The notes under the pieces are model-generated. The model searched no databases. It saw only the letters and a program-made list of their open reading frames with translations, and was not told the DNA's origin. A stretch of DNA of 64,000 bases. It comes from Histomonas meleagridis. Lineage: Eukaryota > Parabasalia > Tritrichomonadida > Dientamoebidae. Shown here in pieces: positions 18,470 to 29,500 of this stretch; within the stretch, counting starts at the first letter, position 1; each line of letters begins with the position of its first letter. The stretch lies in assembly GCA_020186115.1 (NCBI GenBank), contig WSYJ01000178.1:682001-746000 (forward strand), given 5' to 3'. The translations under genes were made by a program, and so were the position numbers.

Positions 18470-21400
18470 TTAAGTTTTATTAATTTGACATGATTTCAAC
18501 TGATCATAATTGAAATCGTATACATTAATTATATTATTTCTGTCATTAGCATCTATTTTTATTATTGCCAAAGGACTAATTTCTCTATTTTTCGCAATTT
18601 CAAATTCTCCTTTTTCGACACTAATTTTAATTAATTTCACAGTTCCATCTTCACAACCCACAACAATTACCTTATCAAACACAGAGTATCCACATCCGGT
18701 TAAACCAATTGAAGTTATCTTCGAATCAACTAAAATTTTGCGAACAAAAAATCCACTCAAAGTATATTGATATAATGTCTTATTCGAAAACATAAACAGC
18801 GCATCGTTATCATTATCAATTACCATATCTCCGACGTTTGGGATTTCGATTGTTGAAATTTTCATTTCATTTGCATATGACCAAATTATAACTTTGTCCA
18901 CGCAAGCTGTTAAACAAAGTAAATGGCGTTCATATAGGATCGAAAACTTCGGGAATTCGAAAGAAGCCTTTGATTTCAGTTTCACACTAAATGTTGAATT
19001 ATCATTTCTGAAAATACTCAAAACCAAAACGTCGGAAATCGAAGTCGTCAACACCAAAAATGAATAGTTCTCCGAGAATTTGTAATGTTTTATAAACATG
19101 AAATAAGGAGAACTAACTTTTGCCTGGTTATTATTTTGAGTTGACTCCAATAAAATTGCGGACTGATACAACAACGGTTTGAATTGAATTTTCATTACTT
19201 TACCGGCTTTTTGATTCAACACAATTTTGTATTGGTTCATTTCAATTTTTTGAATTATGTTTGACGGTTGGTGGCTATTTGTAAACACCTGTAATGGTAC
19301 CTGACCGCATTGAATCATCCAGTGGTGTTTTTGATTCAAAAAGTCGGTATCGTTGTTTACATTAGGTTCATAATAAGATAACGGGTTAAAAACGTTAAAA
19401 TGTTCAATTGAATTCACACCTTTTTGATTAACACCGAATATTAAATCGATCCATTTGTTTAAGTTATTACGAATTTCATCAGATTCAAGTACATATCTTT
19501 GTAACTCGATAAACCTGAAAGAATCTTTTGACCATTTTGGGAATTCCATACCATTAACATCCAACACATCGAATTTATTTAAGTTTAAGAAGATTTCGGG
19601 GAAAGAATACATTTCAGGCGAGAATTCGGATGTTGTCACGTTATATATACTAAAGTTATTTGGGATTGATTTGAATATTCGTTCTCCTTTATCCCAACCA
19701 TTATTTAAAGCCCAATAATAATTACAGAAAGGCGGTAAGTAACATAAGAAAGTACAAACACTTAAAGGGTTTGATATGTTTTCAGATTGATGGAATTTAT
19801 TAATTTGAAATCGTTGTTTAAATATGTCCAAAGATTTCTCATTTTGTTCTATCATGAAAATTGGCTTATTTAAGTTCCGAATATTATTTTCATTTAATTC
19901 GAATTTCTCTTTTTTATAATTGATGATTAAACGAGGAAATATTGGATATGAACTTAAGTCATCATATGAACGATTTGCTAATATGTTAATTAAAGATAAA
20001 TATTTGAAATTCGAATATTTACCATTGACCCAATTAAATTGGAAATTAATTTGTTGGTTTTCATTTATGAAATTCGTTTTTTGTAATATGATTTCATTTG
20101 TAAAGAACTCAAGTATAAAAGAACCTGAATTAGATGTTTGGATATAATAACTATTTGGATTATTCGCATATATATAACGACGTGAACATAGAAATTCATC
20201 TGATTTAATAATAAGAACAAAATGTCCACAAAACATTGAATATTTTCCATATTCATTTAATAATATTGATTCGATTAATAAGTTATTAAATTTATTATTA
20301 TCTTCTTCAAGAAATTCAATTTCATTCTTGTCATTCATTTTACAATTTAATAATATTTTGATATTAAAACCTTTCTTAAAGAATATCGATGGAACATTTA
20401 ATTCCATTTTTATGAAATTACAATTATAATATGTATCATAATCATTATATAAATGATTAAATAACTCAAGAACAGAATTACATTGTAATAAAGTCGAATA
20501 ATAAAATAAATCATTTGGATATTCATTTGGTATAAATTTATCTTTTTGTAATACTGAATTAGTTCGTAAATTATATGTGTTATATACCAATTTCTTTAAT
20601 TTAGGTGACGTTATATCATTAGGTGAATGAAGTTTAAATGTTGTCGGAAATACAATGTTATTAGGTATTGATTGGAATTGATTTAATTTATATATTCGAT
20701 ATGAATTAATTTCTTTGTTTCGAAAACTTTTATATTTAGAATGATATTGATATATTATACAAAATCGTTGTTCATTTTCTCGTAAATGAATATTCGCCAT
20801 ATTATAATATTGTTGTAAGAAATATGAACATTTAAGTGATGAATTAATCGAGATTTCAAATATCGAAAATGTTAAATTATAAAAATATGTTGTTAATAAT
20901 TGTTGTTCTTTATCAATGATATTAAATTGTTGGATTTCTTTTTTGATATTATTTAATGCTTCAATTTTATCGAAATTAATTTCTTGATAATATAAAAAGT
21001 CTTCAAATGTACCTGATTCATTAATACGACTTAATAATGTTTTATCTTCATTATATTTACTATTAAATAAGTTTTGGATTAATGGATAAAATTTATTTAT
21101 GAAATTTTTTGGTAATTTAATTTTCTTATTAATTGTTTCTGTGAATAAATAAATTGCTGAATCAGAATCTATTTTAAGAAATATCTGTTCAAGATTCATT
21201 AATAAGTTATTAAATAATATATCTTTTAAAGAATTTGATATTTTTGTTAATGAATATATTAAAAGTTTTATATAAATCGATAAAATTTGTATATTCGAAC
21301 AAAGATTTATAATAATTTGATATAAACTTTCATTGTTTTCATTCTGATTTTGTATTATATATGAAAATGTTATGAAATATAATCCTTTTATAAAGGAAAT

Positions 21401-24400
21401 ATCATTTAAATTATTATTATAAATTTTTAGTAAAACATTTCGTAATATGTCACTTTTCGAATAAACGCAAATGAATTGTAATAATTTCTTATATTTAATA
21501 TGATTACTTAACAAAGAAGTTATTAAATTATATAAAAACTTAGTAATAAATTGTATGTAATTATTAGGTAAAGGATTAGTTAATATGAATGAATTATTAA
21601 ATAAAATTTTCTTAAATTCATCAAAAATGTTTTGGATTTGTTCATTAGTAAAAACTTTTTGGATTTTATTATGTAAAAATATATTTTGTATTTCATCAAT
21701 TGATGATTGATTTATGTTTAAATTCTTTATATTTATACTTTTCCCTTGTAATAAACAAAATAAAATTGGTAATAAATAATTATCAGATAATATATGATAT
21801 TGATTATTTAATAATTTAAATATTATATCAATAAATTGATTTATATTATTATTCGATTCAATTTTAGTTAAAGGTAATATAAATGATAATAAAACAGGTA
21901 AAAAAAAGATTTTCTTTATGTTTAAACTCGAATATTCTTTATTAAAGTCAAATTCTTCATCAATAATATTACTAATGATAAATGAAAATATTTCTTTTGT
22001 TGGTATAAAACGTTGTGATATAAAACATATTAATGACATTTGGAAATTAACATTTTGATTATTATGTACATTTTTTAAATATTTCATAAAGATTTCTTTC
22101 GATTTATTCTCATTTAAAAATAAACAAAAATATAATATTCCATTTAAATTAAATAATTGTTGATGAAAATAATCCTCAAATTGAAATATCATATCAATCA
22201 TATCATCTTGAATTTTATTTTGATTAAAGAAATTAAATATTATTTCTGATATATTTTCAATTTTGATTGAATAGTTTACATCCCACAAATTTGAAATTGT
22301 TGAAAAAGTTGCAATTTTTTGTAAATGATTGATTTTGGTTATATGTGAACAAATAAATTTCATTAAAGAAATAATATTTAATGTTAATTTTTCATCATTA
22401 TAATATAAAATTAAGTTAAAATAAAATTGGAAAAAATTGTTTTTAATTATTAAATCATAATTAATACTTTTTCCCCATTTTTCTAATTGTGATATTAAAC
22501 TAAAACATATAAAATTAGATAAAACATTATGAGGCAATGAAATTAATAAATCGAAATCAAATAAAAAATACATTAAACATTGAGTTCTTTCTTGTATTAA
22601 ATTAATTGATATATTATTAATAGCATCCAAATAAAATATTAAATCTAAAATATCGGAATTCTTTGCAATCTTTTCTAATGACAATAAAAATCGTTTAAAG
22701 TAATTTGTTATTGTAGAAACTTTTAAATATTTCGGTATAAATATAAATGCAACTTGTAATTTCTTCTTTATTTCAATGTCATTAATTTCATCATAAATAT
22801 CAAATAATAAAAATGAAAAACTAATTTCAAAGAATAATGTAAATATAGAAAAACATGGCGCATAATAAAAGTTACTTATTGATTCATTTATACTTATAAA
22901 TGATTCATTCGAATACATATTAAATTTATTAAATGTTTCTGTTGTAATTTGTGTATTAGATCCAAATATTGGATTTGCAATATAATAATGATGATATGAA
23001 TCAATTTTACTTCCAATATAACTATTAGTTATAATACTTTTAACATTTAAAATGAATTTATCATCAATATAAATCGATGTCTTTTTTTGTCTACCAATTA
23101 AAATTAATGAGAATTTATACCATTTTTTAGTAACAACTTGAAATATTTCTTTGTTTTGATAATAAATTTTATCATTTCTAATCGATAAAACAATTGTATT
23201 AAAGTTAAGGAATAAAGAAATTTTATCTGAGAAACTTTTAAAATTAATATGAAATATTATCGAATTATAATTTTGATCAAAGAATATATATGAAGTTTTA
23301 TTAGGAAAGAATTCATATATCGAAAATGATTGCTTTAAACTCGAAAATAAACTTGGAAATACATCAATTGCTTTATCTAATACATAATGAAAACTATTGG
23401 AATCAACATAACGATTAATAACTTTCTCTAATAAACGATTTTGTAAGTTATCAAAACTTAAATTAAGTTTTTGATATATTGGTATCGAATATTTACCAAT
23501 TAAATAATAATTATATTTAGAAGTTGTTCTAATTTCATTTAAAAATGGTATTAATGAAGGAAATTGGATAATATCATTTTGATCATTGTTTAAAAAGATT
23601 AAATCTTTAATTAAATCAATGTTTAATTGAAATATTTTCGAGTCTTTCGTTTGATTTATTAACCATTCATCGAATATATAAAGTTTTGGAAACATTAACA
23701 TAATCCTTAAAAAAATTGGAATGTAATCATCGATTATTTCAAGTTTCGTTTCTAATATTGAAAATCCATTTGAAGAATCGAAATAAAATTTAAGATTTTG
23801 GATTTTTCGTAATATTTCAAGATAAATATTTTGGAAGTTTTTGTTTTCTAATGTATTTAATATATATTTCATAATTCGTATTGAAAAGTTATTAATAATT
23901 AATGTGAAGAAATAATTTTTTAAATCATTTTCATTGTTTAAATGAGAAATTATATCGAAAATTTTCTCGAAAAATTGATTTTTCAGATTTTGATTACGAT
24001 TAATAGAAAACAAAACTTGAAATAACTTTCCGAATGAATTATGATTTTTAAACAATAAAATAATTTCATTAATTTCTTTTTCATCGATTATTTTATCAAA
24101 GAAATAATCGTCTTGAAATATTTCACTATTACAATTATATTTAATTAATAATTCATATAACCAATTAAAGATATTATCATAAAGAATTTTATTATCATAA
24201 TTTATCGATAAAAAGTCATAAACTTCAAGTAATACAATCGCTAATGAATTAATTAATTTCGAAACACGTATTATATAATCAATGATTTTAGTGAATAGTT
24301 CAAACGATTCTAAATCATAACAAATATATGGTAAAAACCATGTTTGCGGCGCAAATTGTAATGGATTACTTAGGAATAGTGTAGATTGATCAATGATAAA

Positions 24401-25000
24401 TAATAAAATTAATTTTTTGTTTTCTTTAGTTAAGTTTTCATTACGATAAAACTCATTAAAATGTACTAAAACATTATAATTGATGTTTTTGTTGGGAAAT
24501 AAGAGAAATGAATAAAAACTATATATCGTTGAGATGTCCTTGTCAAACAAAAAATTATTTAATGTGGTGAAAAATTTTAATGTCTCTAATGTCCCAAGAT
24601 TATTGATATTGTCAGAAATACTATTGCCGATATTTTTTAAAAGAATATGGGTTAAAGGAACATAGGGTTCAAAGGAAATTTTAGTGGAAAATATAGTGCT
24701 TAGAATGTCGTTTTGATATTCGATATTTTGAAAATTTGTATCAAATTGAATTTTTTGAATAAAAAAGTCTGTAATAGGCGTAACAAGAGTACCATTGACA
24801 TCAACTGTTAGACATCGAATGAAAAGTTTCTTAAATCTATCGGCATTTAAATAATTACATATACCAGAATCAGAAAGTAAAACTTGTACAAATAATTTAA
24901 TGTCCCCATATTCTAAGTCTTTCGAAAAAAATGTGTCAACTACTGATATGTACTCATTTGGTCTTGGAATTTTGCCAAGTATTTTTCGAAATAATTGCAT
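18470..25000 (-). CDS. Giant BEACH-WD40 domain protein
   Basis: 2176 residues from the ATG at 25000. The N-terminal ~550 residues are helical repeat-like. A concanavalin/laminin-G-like sandwich with a W-Y-K-F-S-L strand lies near 560-690, followed by a long helical region. A PH-BEACH-like segment precedes the BEACH domain at about 1680-1940, with Y-P-I-F-P-R-L-I, L-C-Y-L-P-P-F, S-I-P-N-N-F-S, E-M-Y-S-F-P-E-I-F and L-P-K-W-type blocks. A short WD40 propeller (about 1990-2176) ends the protein. BEACH proteins scaffold lysosome, endosome and autophagic membrane traffic. The same frame stays open upstream to about 25246 with protein-like sequence but no ATG (see findings), so the real N-terminus may lie further upstream. 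N/I/F/K-rich codon use reflects the AT bias. Confidence 0.85.
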   Translation of the reverse strand: MQLFRKILGKIPRPNEYISVVDTFFSKDLEYGDIKLFVQVLLSDSGICNYLNADRFKKLFIRCLTVDVNGTLVTPITDFFIQKIQFDTNFQNIEYQNDILSTIFSTKISFEPYVPLTHILLKNIGNSISDNINNLGTLETLKFFTTLNNFLFDKDISTIYSFYSFLLFPNKNINYNVLVHFNEFYRNENLTKENKKLILLFIIDQSTLFLSNPLQFAPQTWFLPYICYDLESFELFTKIIDYIIRVSKLINSLAIVLLEVYDFLSINYDNKILYDNIFNWLYELLIKYNCNSEIFQDDYFFDKIIDEKEINEIILLFKNHNSFGKLFQVLFSINRNQNLKNQFFEKIFDIISHLNNENDLKNYFFTLIINNFSIRIMKYILNTLENKNFQNIYLEILRKIQNLKFYFDSSNGFSILETKLEIIDDYIPIFLRIMLMFPKLYIFDEWLINQTKDSKIFQLNIDLIKDLIFLNNDQNDIIQFPSLIPFLNEIRTTSKYNYYLIGKYSIPIYQKLNLSFDNLQNRLLEKVINRYVDSNSFHYVLDKAIDVFPSLFSSLKQSFSIYEFFPNKTSYIFFDQNYNSIIFHINFKSFSDKISLFLNFNTIVLSIRNDKIYYQNKEIFQVVTKKWYKFSLILIGRQKKTSIYIDDKFILNVKSIITNSYIGSKIDSYHHYYIANPIFGSNTQITTETFNKFNMYSNESFISINESISNFYYAPCFSIFTLFFEISFSFLLFDIYDEINDIEIKKKLQVAFIFIPKYLKVSTITNYFKRFLLSLEKIAKNSDILDLIFYLDAINNISINLIQERTQCLMYFLFDFDLLISLPHNVLSNFICFSLISQLEKWGKSINYDLIIKNNFFQFYFNLILYYNDEKLTLNIISLMKFICSHITKINHLQKIATFSTISNLWDVNYSIKIENISEIIFNFFNQNKIQDDMIDMIFQFEDYFHQQLFNLNGILYFCLFLNENKSKEIFMKYLKNVHNNQNVNFQMSLICFISQRFIPTKEIFSFIISNIIDEEFDFNKEYSSLNIKKIFFLPVLLSFILPLTKIESNNNINQFIDIIFKLLNNQYHILSDNYLLPILFCLLQGKSINIKNLNINQSSIDEIQNIFLHNKIQKVFTNEQIQNIFDEFKKILFNNSFILTNPLPNNYIQFITKFLYNLITSLLSNHIKYKKLLQFICVYSKSDILRNVLLKIYNNNLNDISFIKGLYFITFSYIIQNQNENNESLYQIIINLCSNIQILSIYIKLLIYSLTKISNSLKDILFNNLLMNLEQIFLKIDSDSAIYLFTETINKKIKLPKNFINKFYPLIQNLFNSKYNEDKTLLSRINESGTFEDFLYYQEINFDKIEALNNIKKEIQQFNIIDKEQQLLTTYFYNLTFSIFEISINSSLKCSYFLQQYYNMANIHLRENEQRFCIIYQYHSKYKSFRNKEINSYRIYKLNQFQSIPNNIVFPTTFKLHSPNDITSPKLKKLVYNTYNLRTNSVLQKDKFIPNEYPNDLFYYSTLLQCNSVLELFNHLYNDYDTYYNCNFIKMELNVPSIFFKKGFNIKILLNCKMNDKNEIEFLEEDNNKFNNLLIESILLNEYGKYSMFCGHFVLIIKSDEFLCSRRYIYANNPNSYYIQTSNSGSFILEFFTNEIILQKTNFINENQQINFQFNWVNGKYSNFKYLSLINILANRSYDDLSSYPIFPRLIINYKKEKFELNENNIRNLNKPIFMIEQNEKSLDIFKQRFQINKFHQSENISNPLSVCTFLCYLPPFCNYYWALNNGWDKGERIFKSIPNNFSIYNVTTSEFSPEMYSFPEIFLNLNKFDVLDVNGMEFPKWSKDSFRFIELQRYVLESDEIRNNLNKWIDLIFGVNQKGVNSIEHFNVFNPLSYYEPNVNNDTDFLNQKHHWMIQCGQVPLQVFTNSHQPSNIIQKIEMNQYKIVLNQKAGKVMKIQFKPLLYQSAILLESTQNNNQAKVSSPYFMFIKHYKFSENYSFLVLTTSISDVLVLSIFRNDNSTFSVKLKSKASFEFPKFSILYERHLLCLTACVDKVIIWSYANEMKISTIEIPNVGDMVIDNDNDALFMFSNKTLYQYTLSGFFVRKILVDSKITSIGLTGCGYSVFDKVIVVGCEDGTVKLIKISVEKGEFEIAKNREISPLAIIKIDANDRNNIINVYDFNYDQLKSCQINKT

Positions 25001-25374
25001 TGCACGACAACATTCTAAAAGTGTTTCATCATCTAAATTATCAAATACAAAGGGCAGAATATATGAAAATTCTTTAATCGCGGATTTTTTGGTTTCATTG
25101 ATACTTGCTAATTTTTGATTGGGAATATTAACAAAAGATCTTAAGCATAACTTGATGAAATCTTTTTTCTCTTCGACACTTTCGAGAGATTGGAGTCGTT
25201 CTGCGTCAAAGGGAAAAGAATCCGTGGGTAGAATTGAGACCGTTTAATTATCTATCGTTGGTTTGCGGCTCGAATTCAAAATTCTGTTGAAATTACGGTT
25301 TAACGCCTTTACGTTTACAACAACTCACAATGTTTTTATTCAAGAAAAAATTTTATGATTAAAAAAAATGGAAA
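25001..25374 (-). other. In-frame upstream extension and promoter of the BEACH gene
   Basis: From 25001 to about 25246 the BEACH frame is open on the minus strand. The ~82 encoded residues look like its natural continuation (D-D-E-T-L-L-E-C-C-R-A directly before the ATG at 25000), but no ATG occurs before the in-frame TAA. Above it, ACCGTTTAA at about 25239 and ACGGTTTAA at about 25295 resemble the Myb-type elements seen elsewhere. Either the start is non-AUG, an upstream exon exists, or the sequence has an error. Confidence 0.5.
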
Positions 25375-25968
25375 TTAGTTTAGACGAATTTGTTGTATAT
25401 ATTTGCTATAGAAGTAAATGCATAGGAATAATAATATTTGGAATCCTACAAAATATGATATAGCTTGTGTTGTGGTTGTCTTCTTGTATTGTCCTACTGA
25501 TTTTACAACCTTCTTCTGAACCTTTTCAGATACTTCTCTATTTTGATCAAGTGATTTAGAAACAATTTCACGAAGAGAACCAATAATTTCTTTCCTGACT
25601 TGTTTCATTGATGTTTGAAGCTCAACACGAGTTTCATTTACCAACTTATCAATATCTCCTTTAAGTTTGTCTGCTTCACTTTGTAATTGTTGAAATTCTT
25701 TTTTCATTTCACGATCACGTGCATCAACTGAATTTAAAACAGTATGAAGATGTGACCCAATCTCGTATTCAATCTCGTAGCGTGTTGCTGCAGAATCAAT
25801 TATAGTAGCTAATTCTGTTAAAGCCCAAATGATTGCTTGATATTTTTGTCCTTGTGTTTTTAAATTATTATATTCAAGTAAGTACCTTTCGGCTATAGTT
25901 TGTTCATGGTCATCCGAATCTGCGCTAGCTGATAATCCGAATAAAGAAAGAAAAACGAGACCAAACAT
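25375..25968 (-). CDS. Type I membrane protein with luminal coiled coil
   Basis: 197 residues. A signal peptide (MFGLVFLSLFGLSASA) precedes a helical luminal region of about 150 residues, coiled coil from roughly 70 to 155. One transmembrane helix (ISYFVGFQILLFLCIYFY) and a short tail S-K-Y-I-Q-Q-I-R-L-N follow. The stalk-TM-short-tail layout resembles the C-terminal half of ERGIC-53/L-type lectin cargo receptors, but no lectin domain is present and the likeness is only architectural. A role in the early secretory pathway is plausible. It shares a 64-bp divergent promoter with the next gene. Confidence 0.65.
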   Translation of the reverse strand: MFGLVFLSLFGLSASADSDDHEQTIAERYLLEYNNLKTQGQKYQAIIWALTELATIIDSAATRYEIEYEIGSHLHTVLNSVDARDREMKKEFQQLQSEADKLKGDIDKLVNETRVELQTSMKQVRKEIIGSLREIVSKSLDQNREVSEKVQKKVVKSVGQYKKTTTTQAISYFVGFQILLFLCIYFYSKYIQQIRLN

Positions 25969-26032
25969 CGGATGGCAAAAACCGTTTTATGACACAGATT
26001 CAATTGCAATAACCGTTAGTAAATTTATTAAA
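25969..26032. promoter_or_regulatory. 64-bp divergent promoter with two AACCGTT elements
   Basis: AACCGTT occurs at 25980-25986 and again at 26011-26017 in the same orientation between two divergent ATGs. The complement AACGGTT contains the Myb consensus core. The second copy is 16 bases from the plus-strand ATG; the first is 12 bases from the minus-strand ATG. Confidence 0.5.
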
Positions 26033-26422
26033 ATGTCGCGAACGGTTGAATTAGAAAAAAAAGTAGCACTTTTACATAAAAACAGAAAATTTGGTGCAAC
26101 TCGAAAATTAACGGCTGCTAAATTCTTCATGCAAAGTGGAAGTCAAACTCCTTCAATCCGAGAATCTAGAAGCCCATCTTATACAAAGAAAACTTACGAC
26201 CAAAGGCGTAAGAAAATTATTGATTTTCTCACGAGTTTCAAAGGTGCAATTGTATTTGGATTTGTTTCATATTTGATTTTTGCTATTTGTGTTATACTTC
26301 ATAATCATGTTTCTAACAAAGGACCAGTTGTTTTTGGTGCAGGTTTAATGTTTACACTTTTTGGTGTTTTTTATTATTTAGGAACAAAAACAAAAGAAAG
26401 GAAACTTAAGCAACATCAATAA
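26033..26422 (+). CDS. Small two-helix membrane protein, unknown
   Basis: 129 residues. A basic N-terminal region with S-P-S motifs (about 1-65) is followed by two transmembrane helices at roughly 68-88 (GAIVFGFVSYLIFAICVIL) and 98-118 (VVFGAGLMFTLFGVFYYL), then a basic K/R/Q tail. Both ends are therefore likely cytosolic. No family is recognised. It shares its promoter with the coiled-coil type I membrane protein, so the two may act in the same compartment. Confidence 0.6.
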   Translation: MSRTVELEKKVALLHKNRKFGATRKLTAAKFFMQSGSQTPSIRESRSPSYTKKTYDQRRKKIIDFLTSFKGAIVFGFVSYLIFAICVILHNHVSNKGPVVFGAGLMFTLFGVFYYLGTKTKERKLKQHQ

Positions 26423-26533
26423 AATAAATTTTTTGTACTTCTTTTTTTTAATATTTAAGTTTAAAATCAACATTAAGTCTCCATTTTGTTCATTAACATT
26501 TTGTAACGTATTTTTCGGCCGTTTATTAATGCA

Positions 26534-29500
26534 ATGAAATCCATATTCCCACTCCGGCTTCAAAATTCCACAATATTATTTCCAAATACATTTATTACAA
26601 CTACTAGTCGGCATGTTATTCAAATTTTTAATGATAGTTCTCAACAAGTAAAATATTCATTTCATAAGCTTTCATCAAAAGAAATAGCAAAACTATTACA
26701 ACAACCATACAGTGAAAATTCACTCCAAAATCGTGATGGATTTTTATATTCATCACCTAATTTTGAAATTGATTCAATAGAAGGAGAAATCTGGCCTAAT
26801 AGTTCAGAACAAATTGTTATTTCATTTACTCCGACAGAAAATAAATCATATGAATCAAAATGTTATTTAAGTTGTAATGGTTTTATACAAGAACTTGAAG
26901 TTACATTAAAAGGAAATGGAATACCACCATCATGTCATTTTAATTTTTCATCAATAAATGTTGGACATGTAGCATTAGAAAGTGTACTTGAATATGAAGT
27001 ATTATTAGAGAATTCAGGTAATGTTCCTGTCTCATTTCAACTTGAACATCGATTTATAAATGGACTCGAATTTAACTTTGAACCTGAATGTGGAATTTTA
27101 CCGATTTCACAATCAATTCCAATACGAATTACATTTATAGCTAATCAAGTTCGACAATTTAATGAGACTTTTACATATAAAATTAAAAATGCAATTGATA
27201 ATCATCCAACAATTACATTATATGGAAGAGTATTAGGACCAACATTTAATATTTCGGTGAATTCAATTGATTTCGGTTCTGTTTCATGTGGAACATTTTT
27301 AAAGAAATCATTTTTCATAACAAATTTATCGAAAATTCCATTTGATTTTTTCTTTAAAACTTCAGATAATGGAATGTTTAATCGGAAAGAATTTAATATT
27401 CATCCAATCGCTGGTTTTATTGAACAAAATGGACAACAAGAAATAGAAATCGAATTTATTCCATCAGATGAAAAAAATGTTAATATTGAATTATATTTTA
27501 ATATTAATAAAGTTGGAAATAAATTAAAAACAATTTCTTTAACTGCTACAATTGTAACTCCAAAAATTCATTTCGAACAAGCTGAAATTAATGTCGGAAA
27601 AGTTTTCATAGGACATGAAACAAAACATATTTTAACAATTATTAATGATTTAGATTTAACAGCAAATTTCGAATTTGTTCCACCTGATTTTGAGAATAGT
27701 CTTTTTGGTAAAATTTATTGTGAACAAATTAGAGGTCGAATAGAACCTTTAAGTAAATTTGAATTAAATATTTCATTAACTACTTGTTTAGTAGGTTCTT
27801 TTAGAATCAAATCGGGAATAAAATTATTTGGAACCGATGTAATAATTCCTTTTGTGTTAATTGGTGAATCTTCAGGTCCAGTTTTAGAAATATCACCTTT
27901 AAATATTCACTTTGGTAAAATCGAAGTTTTAAATGATTTTACCAAAGAAATTAAAATTTATAATAATTCGCCAATTATTGCAAATTATGAATTATCAATT
28001 GAATCCAAGTTAAAAGTATTTAAAGTTTTCCCTGAAATTGGTATAATTCAACCAAATGAAACAATCGAAATCAAAATTAGTGCAAATTTAGATGAAGCAA
28101 CGACTTTTATAGGGAATTTAATAATGATAGTTAAACATAATAATGTTGTTAATATACCAATTAAAGCTATAGGAACTGGAGTACCTATAACTACTACATT
28201 ACCAAAAGATATATTAAATTTAGGAAATATTTTAACAGAACATATATTTAAAAAGGAATTTAAAATTAAAAATTTAGGACGTAAAACGTGTTCAATTTTA
28301 TATTCATATCAAAAGCCGAAAATATTAAATTGTTCATTAGAATCATTTCATTTCTCAATAATACCAAATAAAATTGATATTTTACCTAACGAAGAAAAAA
28401 TATTTGAAATTAATATTGATTGTAAAGAAGAAACAAATTTATTAATTGGATTTCAATGTAACTCAACAATAAAAGAAAATAGAAAAGTTATTTCTACTCC
28501 ACAAATTCAAGCAATTTTTGTTCATCCGAAAATTATATTTTCCGAAAAAGAAATAATATTCGAACATATTCATGATTATATAAAAGAAAATGAACTTGAT
28601 AAATTTCATATCGATACTATTTCTCCATCAAAAGAATTACTTCCAATACAAACGAAAACATTTTCAATCACAAACTTAAATGAAATGGATGTTGAATGTA
28701 ATTCTTTTATTAAAAGTCCATTTTCTTTATCAGAAACAAAGTTTATACTTAAGCCAAATATACCATATGAATTAACTATAACATTTGATCCTAAAATTAA
28801 AACAGATTTTAACTCGGAAACAATTGAAAATTATTTATATATAATGCATGGAAATCATTCGATAAAGTTTAAATTACCTATAAAAGCGATTTTCGTATTT
28901 CCGAATATCGAATTTTCAATGAAAACAATTAATTTTGGAATAATTCAAATTAATACTGAAAAATCAATTGAAATAAAAATGAAAAATGGCCTTTTACCTA
29001 CAACTTGGAATTGGGAAATCATTAAAAATAATGAAGAAGATAGCGGTATATTTGAAATTTATCCAATTCGTGGAAATATGGAAAAAGATGGAATAGAAAA
29101 TGTACATTTTACATTTAATCCTTTATTAAAAGAACAAGAAAAAAGTTATAAATATACATCGAAAGCTATTTGTCATGTACAAGGTGGACCTGATTATATA
29201 TTTGAATTAATAGGTGAAGCTGTAAATTTCGATTTTGATGTTGAACCTTCTAATTTTGATTTCGGTTATGTGAATTATAGTCAAAGAATTACAAAAACAT
29301 TTAAAATTCGTAATAAAACTCAAAATAAGGATACGTTTAAAATTAACGTTCCACAAAGTTGTAAATTTGATGAAATTAATTTTTTTCCTTCAGAAGGTGA
29401 AATTGGAGAATTTGAAACTATATCTGTTAAAATTTCAATAATTCCTGGTTTTCCAATGGAATATTTCGAAACTTTTATAATCCATTTTGGTGAATTCCAT

